A stretch of DNA of 5,710 bases from Kiritimatiellia bacterium (GTDB lineage Bacteria; Verrucomicrobiota; Kiritimatiellia; CAIQIC01; Lenti-01): NCBI GenBank assembly GCA_018432565.1, contig JAHDSS010000219.1, positions 1-5,710 of the forward strand, written 5' to 3'. Below the pieces are notes generated by a model, which was given only the letters and a program-made list of their open reading frames with translations, had not been told where the DNA came from and made no database searches. Position 1 is the stretch's first letter; each line of letters opens with the position of its first letter. Below, in pieces: positions 1 to 5,216 of the stretch. The translations under genes and the position numbers were made by a program.

Positions 1-13
1 CGAGGGCTGCCTG

Positions 14-826
14 GTGGCGTTTCCGGCCGTCGGCGGACAGCGCATGCGGATGCTGGACGGCTTTTATCGGTCCGGACCGGGCACGGGCGCGCCGCTGCTG
101 GTTTTCGTGCACGGCATGGGCAGCAATTTCTACCGCTCGGCCCTGAAAAAGGCGTTTATCGAGGTGGCGCCGGCGCTTGGGATGGGCATCCTGTCGTTCA
201 ACAACCGCGGGGCGGAACGCGGGACGGAAACCGAACGCTTCGGCGCTTGTTTGCATGACTTGGATGCGGCGGCCGAGTTTGCCCGCCGCCGGGGGCACGG
301 CCGGCTCGTGCTGGCGGGTCACAGCACCGGCTGCCAGAAAATCGCGTACTGGCAGTCCCGGCGCCGGCATCCTGCGGTGGCCGGGCTGGTGCTGCTGGCG
401 CCGGCCGACGATTACGCGGTAACCCGGCGCGATCTGGGCCGACGGTTCGACGCGAAGGTGGCCTGGGCCCGCCGGCAGGTGGCGGCCGGCCGCCCCGATA
501 TGCCCGTCACGGGGCTTTATGAACGCTTCACGGCTGCGCGGTTTCTCAGCCTGGCCAATCCCCGCGCCACGGAGGCCGGCGTATTCCGTTACGGCGGACC
601 CTTGACCCATTTCCGCCGCCTGCGCTGTCCGGTGCTGGCGGTGTTCGGCGAAAACGAGGAGTTCGCGGCGATCCCTCCCGCGGATATGCTGGCGATTCTG
701 CGGCGGAAGACCCGTTCGGCCGACTTTGACGACTGGCTGGTCCCCGGCGCTGATCACGGATTTCACGGGGCCGAGGCGGAATTGGCGCTGTCCGTGTGCC
801 AGTGGGCCCGGGAGGCCGTCCGGTGA
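14..826 (+). CDS. Alpha/beta-hydrolase fold protein (serine hydrolase)
   Basis: Probable cytoplasmic alpha/beta hydrolase of 270 residues; the substrate is unknown. Visible elements are an oxyanion-hole HGMGS at residues 33-37, a nucleophile elbow GHSTG at 102-106 (Ser104), an acidic residue in FGENEEF (about 211-217) at the usual acid position, and a catalytic His in GADHGFHG (His248 or His251). The length fits a single hydrolase domain with a short lid. No signal peptide or membrane segment is seen. The GTG at 14 has a GAGG eight bases upstream, but the frame is open to the window edge, so a longer N-terminus cannot be excluded; ATG codons at 44 and 50 are alternatives. The stop overlaps the rsmD start by four bases (GTGA), so the two are probably co-translated. 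Family membership is certain from the motifs; esterase, lipase or another hydrolytic activity is not resolved. Confidence 0.85.
   Translation: MAFPAVGGQRMRMLDGFYRSGPGTGAPLLVFVHGMGSNFYRSALKKAFIEVAPALGMGILSFNNRGAERGTETERFGACLHDLDAAAEFARRRGHGRLVLAGHSTGCQKIAYWQSRRRHPAVAGLVLLAPADDYAVTRRDLGRRFDAKVAWARRQVAAGRPDMPVTGLYERFTAARFLSLANPRATEAGVFRYGGPLTHFRRLRCPVLAVFGENEEFAAIPPADMLAILRRKTRSADFDDWLVPGADHGFHGAEAELALSVCQWAREAVR
811..815 (+). promoter_or_regulatory. Ribosome binding site deciding the rsmD start
   Basis: GGAGG lies seven bases before the GTG at 823, inside the last codons of the upstream hydrolase gene. It supports the GTG at 823 over the in-frame GTG at 796, which would add nine residues unlike the RsmD family N-terminus. 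Confidence 0.7.
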
Positions 827-1401
827 GGCTGACCGGTGGCGAACAGGGCGGACGGCGCCTGCGCGTGCCGGCTGGCGGGTTGCGTCCCACCCAGGACCGG
901 GTGCGCGCGGCCCTGTGTTCTTCGCTGGCGGCGCATTTTCCGGAGGCCCGGGTGCTGGATCTGTTTGCGGGCACGGGCGCGATGGGGCTGGAGGCCTGGA
1001 GCCGCGGCGCGGCGCAGGTCGAGTGGGTGGAGTCCTCCAAGGCCGTGCTCCGCGATCTGCGCGCCAATGTGGCGGCTTGCGGCGTACCCCCCGAAGCGGG
1101 CCGGGTCACAGCCGCCGATGTATTCCAGCGCCTGGCACATCCCTGCCTGGGGAAGGGGGTTGATTTGGTGCTGGCCGATCCGCCCTATGGGCAGGCTCGC
1201 GAAGAAGGCTGGCTGGCAAAGCTGGCGATTCTGCTGGCGGAGGGCGGCTGGATCAAGCCCGGGGGCGTCTGGGTGTATGAAACCGAGGGCAGGGATGCCC
1301 TGCCGGAGCTGGCGGGGTGGCGTCTCGCGCGCGACAAGCGCTACGGGTCCACCCGGCTGCTGTTCTGGGTGCGCGAAGGATGCGAAGATTACCCAAGATG
1401 A
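823..1401 (+). CDS. rsmD: 16S rRNA (guanine(966)-N(2))-methyltransferase RsmD
   Basis: RsmD uses S-adenosylmethionine to methylate N2 of G966 in 16S rRNA during 30S maturation, in the cytoplasm. The 192-residue product begins MRLTGGEQGGRRLRVP, the typical RsmD opening, followed by RPTQDRVRAALCSSL (21-35). It then carries the SAM-binding motif LDLFAGTGAMGLEA (45-58), the acidic VEWVESS (66-72), and the N6/N2-type catalytic motif DPPYG (119-123). It ends with the family's YGSTRLLFW (174-182). The length is normal for the family. The start is the GTG whose last bases form the upstream stop (GTGA overlap), preceded by GGAGG. In many bacteria rsmD is followed by coaD; here the next gene is convergent, so that linkage is missing. 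Confidence 0.96.
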   Translation: MRLTGGEQGGRRLRVPAGGLRPTQDRVRAALCSSLAAHFPEARVLDLFAGTGAMGLEAWSRGAAQVEWVESSKAVLRDLRANVAACGVPPEAGRVTAADVFQRLAHPCLGKGVDLVLADPPYGQAREEGWLAKLAILLAEGGWIKPGGVWVYETEGRDALPELAGWRLARDKRYGSTRLLFWVREGCEDYPR

Positions 1402-1450
1402 ACCGCCGACAGGGCGAAATGCTACCATTCACGGGCTGACCCCTTTCGCG

Positions 1451-2803
1451 TCAGCGCGGCAGAAACGGCAGGCCCGCCGGCAGCATCATTTCGGCCAGGG
1501 CGGACAACGCCAGCACCGTGCAGACCCACATGCTGGCCCGGATTTCCCGGATGCGCCCGGTGAGAATCTTCAGGGCGGTCCAGCTGATGAAGCCGGCGGC
1601 GATGCCGACGCTGATGTTGAACGTCAGCGGCATGAGGATCAGCGTCAGCACCGCTGGAATCAGCTCATCCATCCGGGAAAATTCCAGGTGGCGGACGTTT
1701 TTGAACATGAAGACGCCGGCCATGACGAGGGCGGGGGCGGTGGCGAAGGCGGGTACGGCCTGGATGACCGGGGAAAGCAGGAGGGTCAGCGCGAAGCAGG
1801 CGGCCGTGACCAGGGACGCCAGTCCCGTGCGTGCGCCTGCGGAAATGCCGGTGGCGCATTCCACGTAGGTGGTCACCGTCGGCACGCCCAGCAACGATCC
1901 GACCACCGTGGCGCTGGCATCCACCTTCAGCGCGCGTTCCAGCCTGGTCATGGCCGGATCGCCGGCGAGGATGCCGCTGTCCTTGCCGCAGGCGATCATG
2001 GTGCTGAGCGAATCGAACAGATCCACGAACATCAGGGCGAAGATCGGTCCGATCAGGACGGGGGTCCACGACCCCCGGATATCCAGTTTTCCGGCGATTT
2101 CCCCGATGCCCGGCGGCAGGGCCATCAGGCGGGGAGGCGCCGCCACTTCCCGCAGCAGGATGCCCAGGGCGGTGACGGTCAGGATGCCGATGAGCAGGCC
2201 GCCCCGGACGCCGCGGGTTTCCAGCATGCCGCAGAGGAGGGTGCCGGCCAGTCCGAGTCCCAGCGGCGTGCTCCACGCGCCGATGGTCACCAGCGTGCCC
2301 GGGTGGGCGACGATCGCGCCCATGTTTTTCAGGCCGATAAAGAGGATGAACAGGCCGATGCCGCCCGCGGTGGCCACCTGCAGTGATTCCGGGATGCCGG
2401 CGGCGATGGTGCGCCGGATGCCGATCAGTCCCAGGATCAGAAAGAGCACGCCCGAAGTGAACACGGCTCCCAGCGCCACCGTCCAGGGAACCTGGCTGCC
2501 GATGCACAGCGAATAGGCGAAATAGGCGCCAAGGCCGATGCCCGGCGCCATGGCGAAGGGCACTTTGCCATACAAGCCGACGACCAGCGTGCCGAAGATG
2601 CTGGCCAAAATGGTGGCGGTGATCAGCGCGCCCTTGGGCATGCCGATGGCCGGATCCGACAGCATTCCCGGTATCACAAAGATCACATAGGACATGGTCA
2701 GGAAGGTGGTCAGTCCGCCGATGACTTCATGGGTCAGCGTGCTGTCCGCCCGCGGTATTCCGAACCAGCGATGGAGGAGGGGGGATCGGTGTATGGGTCT
2801 CAT
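1451..2803 (-). CDS. NCS2-family nucleobase permease (AzgA/GhxP/PbuG-like)
   Basis: Inner-membrane, probably proton-coupled, transporter for a purine base (adenine, guanine or hypoxanthine) in the AzgA-like branch of NCS2. The 450-residue protein is hydrophobic throughout, with about 12-14 membrane segments. Family signatures are HEVIGGLTTFLTMSYVIFV near 25-43, FAMAPGIGLGAYFAYS (83-98), IGLKNMG (156-162), FVDLFDSLST (259-268), and TYVECATGISAGARTGLASLV (312-332), including the substrate-site Glu at about 315. Length is typical. The ATG at 2803 gives a normal short cytoplasmic lead, but no clear Shine-Dalgarno precedes it. It converges on rsmD with 49 bases between stops. Exact substrate cannot be told: the FDSLST form differs from the FDTxGT of well-studied guanine/hypoxanthine permeases. 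Confidence 0.93.
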   Translation of the reverse strand: MRPIHRSPLLHRWFGIPRADSTLTHEVIGGLTTFLTMSYVIFVIPGMLSDPAIGMPKGALITATILASIFGTLVVGLYGKVPFAMAPGIGLGAYFAYSLCIGSQVPWTVALGAVFTSGVLFLILGLIGIRRTIAAGIPESLQVATAGGIGLFILFIGLKNMGAIVAHPGTLVTIGAWSTPLGLGLAGTLLCGMLETRGVRGGLLIGILTVTALGILLREVAAPPRLMALPPGIGEIAGKLDIRGSWTPVLIGPIFALMFVDLFDSLSTMIACGKDSGILAGDPAMTRLERALKVDASATVVGSLLGVPTVTTYVECATGISAGARTGLASLVTAACFALTLLLSPVIQAVPAFATAPALVMAGVFMFKNVRHLEFSRMDELIPAVLTLILMPLTFNISVGIAAGFISWTALKILTGRIREIRASMWVCTVLALSALAEMMLPAGLPFLPR

Positions 2804-2941
2804 GGGTGGGTGTTGCGTATCACAGTCGAAGCGAAAAGAAAAGAGGCCGGTGAGCCGGGTGTCGGGGAGCCGGGGGACCGCGCGGTTTCCGGCGATTGAG
2901 TCGTGCTTGAGCGGGTGACAATCCGGCGGACCAGCCGGCGG
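2804..2941 (-). other. Leader/intergenic region upstream of the NCS2 permease
   Basis: This 138-base gap separates the end of the membrane-protein gene from the permease start. Read on the minus strand it holds a small hairpin just after the upstream stop (CCGGC at 2923-2927 pairing with GCCGG at 2934-2938, six-base loop) without a T-tract. A pyrimidine-rich stretch follows near 2831-2845, and a TG-T-GATACG element near the start is only a poor match to an extended -10. Two copies of GAGCCGGG (2852-2859 and 2867-2874) lie 15 bases apart. No purine-riboswitch core is recognisable. Whether the permease has its own promoter here is undecided. Confidence 0.3.
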
Positions 2942-3514
2942 TCAGGGCTCGGGATGCAGCAGGCGCACGGGCATGTGCCGAAGGCGGTCGTAGAGGCGGC
3001 GTTCGCCCAGGATGGGCCACCAGTCGAACAGAAAGATTTCTAGGGGGCGCCACATGGCGACCCATCCGCAGATGAACAGGCCTTCGCGGGCGATACCGGC
3101 AGCGGTGGAGGATTCCGTCCAGGGCGCGAGGAAGGCGGCGGCAGACAGCACGGCGCTGAGGAAGGCGACGCCGATGGCCAGGCTGATCCAGCCGCGGCGG
3201 ATCAGGCGGCGCAGGCGGAGGTCGGCGTAGCCCGACTGCCGCGCGAAATGCTCCCGGATGGCCTCGCCCGCATCCCGGGCTTCGCTGGGCGAATCCGGCG
3301 GTTCGCTGAGATGGATGGTCAGGGCGAGGGGAAGGCGGGCCGCCACTTCTTTCGCGCTCTCCACGATGTACTGCTCCGCATCGGGGTCGAGATCCTTGGC
3401 GAGAAAGGGGGAGGGTTCCAGCGAGTCGAACAACTGGCTCAGCTTGCGGATGCGAACTTCGATCCGGTGACAGCGCAGCGGGATTTCATCTCCGTGATCC
3501 ACCGTGACAGACAT
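2942..3514 (-). CDS. Conserved two-helix membrane protein, function unknown
   Basis: A 190-residue protein I cannot assign to a named function. Residues 1-105 are soluble and charged, with a helix-rich look (RIEVRIRKLSQLFDSLEP near 19-34, then ALTIHLSEPPD and a DAGEAIREHFARQ segment). Two membrane segments follow: about 109-131 (GWISLAIGVAFLSAVLSAAAF) and about 143-168, which contains the striking aromatic motif GWVAMWRPLEIFLFDWWP (150-167). A basic tail, ERRLYDRLRHMPVRLL, ends the protein. I recall similar proteins annotated as hypothetical in several phyla; this is memory, not a search. The ATG at 3514 has AGGAG six bases upstream, which is decisive. The frame is open further upstream, but that stretch is low-complexity, Pro/Ala-rich and non-coding in appearance. 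It is divergent from the ferritin gene and 138 bases upstream of the permease on the same strand. Confidence 0.85.
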   Translation of the reverse strand: MSVTVDHGDEIPLRCHRIEVRIRKLSQLFDSLEPSPFLAKDLDPDAEQYIVESAKEVAARLPLALTIHLSEPPDSPSEARDAGEAIREHFARQSGYADLRLRRLIRRGWISLAIGVAFLSAVLSAAAFLAPWTESSTAAGIAREGLFICGWVAMWRPLEIFLFDWWPILGERRLYDRLRHMPVRLLHPEP

Positions 3515-3520
3515 GGTGTT

Positions 3521-3525
3521 CTCCT
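3521..3525 (-). promoter_or_regulatory. Ribosome binding site of the two-helix membrane protein
   Basis: AGGAG on the minus strand lies six bases before the ATG at 3514. It selects this start over the in-frame ATG at 3727, which would place translation through a Pro/Ala-rich, GC-repeat stretch. Confidence 0.75.
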
Positions 3526-3735
3526 GTGTCGGCGGGAAACGTCGCGAGGCGGCCGCCGACCCCATTACGATAACCGGCCCCCCGGCCGGAGGCAAGCGGG
3601 CAGAGGCCGGCGGCCGGTTTCGGCCGGTTCCCGGGCGGGTTCCGGCGGATTCTGCTGGATCACCGGCGGAAGCGGGGATAGGATATGGATCAGGAACAGG
3701 CTCTGCGGGCATGCAGGGCGGGAACATCAGGAAAA

Positions 3736-3741
3736 AAGGAG
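3736..3741 (+). promoter_or_regulatory. Ribosome binding site of the ferritin gene
   Basis: AAGGAG in a purine-rich run lies six bases before the ATG at 3748. It is the strongest Shine-Dalgarno in the window, suggesting high expression, and it rules out the in-frame upstream ATG at 3685. Confidence 0.85.
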
Positions 3742-3747
3742 ACGAAT

Positions 3748-4254
3748 ATGGGCACCAAGGGAATTGCGATTGTGGACATGGATGTGGGGAAACTCATTGG
3801 GATCCTGAACAAGGCGTTTTCCGACGAGTGGCTGGCCTACTACCAGTATTGGATCGGCGCCAAGGTGGTGAAGGGGCCCATGAAGGAAGCCGTGATCGCC
3901 GAACTGATTCAGCATGCCACGGATGAACTGCGGCATGCCGACATGCTGGCGAACCGCATTATCCAGCTCGGGGGAACACCGGTGACGGAGCCCAAAGAGT
4001 GGTACAAGCTGACCAACTGCGGCTATGACGCCCCCAACGATCCATATGTCAAAGCCGTGCTGAAGCAGAACATCAAGGGAGAGCAGTGCGCCATCATGAC
4101 CTACAAGAAACTGCTCAAGCTGACCGAGGGCAAGGATCCCGTGACCTACAACATCGTGCTGCAGATTCTGCAGGACGAGGTGGAGCACGAAGAGGATCTC
4201 CAGGCCGAGATGGAGGATCTGGAGGACTTGCTGAAGGTTCACGGCCGCAAGTAG
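3748..4254 (+). CDS. Dps-like ferritin (DPSL / thioferritin type)
   Basis: A 168-residue ferritin-superfamily protein, most like the DPSL group (Dps-like proteins known from Bacteroides and Sulfolobus), which assemble as cytoplasmic cages that oxidise and store iron, preferring peroxide, and protect DNA and protein from oxidative damage. It has a bacterioferritin-like di-iron site: Glu27 in DEWLAYYQYW (26-35), E60-L-R-H63, Glu112 in GEQCAI, and E144-V-E-H147. Two cysteines, Cys91 in TNCGYD and Cys114 two residues after Glu112, fit the cysteine pair that marks thioferritins. The ATG at 3748 follows a strong AAGGAG. No heme-ligand Met of classical bacterioferritin is evident, though I did not align it. 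It is probably monocistronic: the gene upstream is divergent, and a long inverted repeat starts ten bases after its stop. Alternatives are a generic bacterioferritin annotation; rubrerythrin is excluded because it lacks a rubredoxin CxxC domain. Confidence 0.93.
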   Translation: MGTKGIAIVDMDVGKLIGILNKAFSDEWLAYYQYWIGAKVVKGPMKEAVIAELIQHATDELRHADMLANRIIQLGGTPVTEPKEWYKLTNCGYDAPNDPYVKAVLKQNIKGEQCAIMTYKKLLKLTEGKDPVTYNIVLQILQDEVEHEEDLQAEMEDLEDLLKVHGRK

Positions 4255-4263
4255 GCCGTTGGA

Positions 4264-4300
4264 TTCCATGCCGTGGAAAAGATATTTCCACGGCATGGAA
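4264..4300. repeat. Perfect 16-bp inverted repeat built from two TTCCA-N5-TGGAA palindromes
   Basis: Left arm TTCCATGCCGTGGAAA (4264-4279) and right arm TTTCCACGGCATGGAA (4285-4300) are exact reverse complements around the loop AGATA. Each arm is also a small hairpin by itself: TTCCA, five bases, TGGAA (4264-4278 and 4286-4300). The RNA could therefore form one 16-bp stem or two short ones. It begins ten bases after the ferritin stop and is likely the 3' end structure or terminator of that transcript. However, no U-run follows on the plus strand (AAAATGC follows), so intrinsic termination is not certain. It might also be a dispersed genomic repeat. Confidence 0.85.
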
Positions 4301-4305
4301 AATGC

Positions 4306-4336
4306 GGGGAAAAGCGCCCCGGAGTTCTCCGGGGCG
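4306..4336 (-). terminator. Rho-independent terminator of the SDR transcript
   Basis: Read on the minus strand, directly after the SDR stop, a nine-bp GC-rich stem (CGCCCCGGA, loop GAAC, TCCGGGGCG) is followed by CTTTTCCCC. This is a classic intrinsic terminator with a short T-tract. On the plus strand it has an A-run before it and no T-run after it, so it serves the minus-strand unit. Confidence 0.8.
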
Positions 4337-4337
4337 G

Positions 4338-5216
4338 TCAGGCCATGGGGGCGTCGGGGACCGCCGGAGGGGGGGTGCCCCTGGCCAGATAGTCGCGCAG
4401 CCGGACGGTGCCGCGCCGGGGGGTGCAGACGTCGCGGGTGGACACGAAAAGCAGCAGTCTGCCCATGGCCCAGTGGCGGTAGCTGAAGGGGCGGATCAGG
4501 GCAAGCGCCAGCCGGCAGAGCCAGACGGGGGCATGGGAAATGCGCGGGGGCTTGCCCAGCGCTGCGAAACAGGCCCCGCAGATGTCGCGCCAGGACAGGT
4601 CTTCGGGGCCGCCGACGCCGATCACGGCGTCGGTCCGGCGGCCCATTTCCTCCAGCATGATGGCGGCCAGATCCGGCACATGGACGGGCGTGCTGAGGGA
4701 AGCGCCGTTGCCGATGGCATAGAGGGGGCCCTTGGCGGCGGACTTCAGCATCCCGGCGATGTCGGGAAAGAATCCGCCGGAGCGGAAGATCACCCAGGGG
4801 GTGCCGCAGGCCTGCAGAATCTGCTCGAACCGGAACTTGGCATCCACGAGCGGCGCATGGCCGCAACCCATCCCGGTGCCGGCGGGGGAAATGAAGCCGA
4901 ACTTCGCGACGCCGCTGTGCCGGGCCTCGTCCAGCAGGTTCACGTTGCCTTGGTAATCGACGATTTCGTGCGTCAGCCTGCCGCGCAGACGGGTGATGCC
5001 GATGCAGGAAATGACCTGTTCGATTCCCTTGCAGACGCCGGCGAGCTGGTCGGGCTTTGTGACGTCGGCCTCGATGATGCGCAGCCGGGGATGTTCGATG
5101 ACGCGCAACTCGCCTTTGCGCAGCACCAGGGCGGCGACGCGATCGCCGCGGGCGAGGGACTGGCGGACAAGCTCGCGACCGAGAAGGCCGCCGGCGCCGG
5201 CGATGAGGAGGTTCAC
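4338..5216 (-). CDS. Atypical short-chain dehydrogenase/reductase (NAD(P)-binding, NmrA-like)
   Basis: A 292-residue soluble protein with an N-terminal Rossmann fold. The start MNLLIAGAGGLLGRELV carries the glycine motif GAGGLLG (7-13). It is followed by a basic VLRKG (31-35) that hints at NADP, EADVTKPDQL (49-58) at the adenine pocket, and VISCIG (68-73). The DYQGNVNLLDEA run (87-98) and ISPAGT (109-114) are typical of extended/atypical SDRs. The catalytic YxxxK is not intact: Lys127 is present in LVDAK but the Tyr four residues earlier is Leu123, so it may be a reductase of unusual mechanism, a chaperone-like NmrA relative, or a binding protein. The C-terminal third (235-280) is hydrophobic and basic. 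The GTG start shares GTGA with the upstream gene's stop, implying translational coupling; a GTG 21 bases earlier is possible but less likely. Substrate unknown. Confidence 0.88.
   Translation of the reverse strand: MNLLIAGAGGLLGRELVRQSLARGDRVAALVLRKGELRVIEHPRLRIIEADVTKPDQLAGVCKGIEQVISCIGITRLRGRLTHEIVDYQGNVNLLDEARHSGVAKFGFISPAGTGMGCGHAPLVDAKFRFEQILQACGTPWVIFRSGGFFPDIAGMLKSAAKGPLYAIGNGASLSTPVHVPDLAAIMLEEMGRRTDAVIGVGGPEDLSWRDICGACFAALGKPPRISHAPVWLCRLALALIRPFSYRHWAMGRLLLFVSTRDVCTPRRGTVRLRDYLARGTPPPAVPDAPMA

Larger units (their letters stand above)
3515..3747. promoter_or_regulatory. Divergent intergenic region between membrane-protein and ferritin genes
   Basis: This 233-base region must hold the start signals of both divergent genes. 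It contains a dense cluster of CCGG/GGCCGG words around 3575-3640, including a hairpin of CGGCCG (3611-3616) and CGGCCG (3621-3626) with a GTTT loop. For the ferritin, TAGGAT (3679-3684) could be a -10 with a weak -35 at TGGATC (3656-3661), 17 bases apart; this matches sigma-70 consensus only partly. TGGATCA occurs twice, exactly 30 bases apart (3656 and 3686), and CCGGCGGA twice, 21 bases apart (3642 and 3663), spacings near whole helical turns that might be regulator sites. Promoter positions are guesses; the region as a regulatory space is an inference from gene orientation. Confidence 0.4.

Noticed and set aside
1435..1455. Hairpin GCTGAC/GTCAGC between rsmD and the permease as a bidirectional terminator
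   Set aside because: The stem is only six bp with a nine-base loop, overlaps the permease stop codon, and has no T-tract on either strand.
836..2386. 516-residue plus-strand open frame
   Set aside because: It runs out of frame through rsmD and then antisense to the NCS2 permease. Its translation is rich in Arg, Gly, Ala, Gln and Asp without domain character, as expected for a shadow frame in high-GC DNA.
2923..2938. CCGGC/GCCGG hairpin as terminator of the membrane-protein gene
   Set aside because: The stem is five bp and no T-run follows, so it could arise by chance in GC-rich sequence.
2804..2941. Purine riboswitch before the NCS2 permease
   Set aside because: I looked for the conserved purine aptamer core and paired loops on the minus strand and saw none; the leader is GC-rich with only a small hairpin.
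3515..3727. N-terminal extension of the two-helix membrane protein
   Set aside because: The extra 71 residues are Pro/Ala/Arg-rich and encoded by the CCGG-repeat intergenic region. An AGGAG directly precedes the ATG at 3514.
3685..3747. Upstream in-frame start for the ferritin (ATG at 3685)
   Set aside because: The extra 21 residues have no family counterpart and would place the strong AAGGAG inside the coding region; the ATG at 3748 has ideal spacing.
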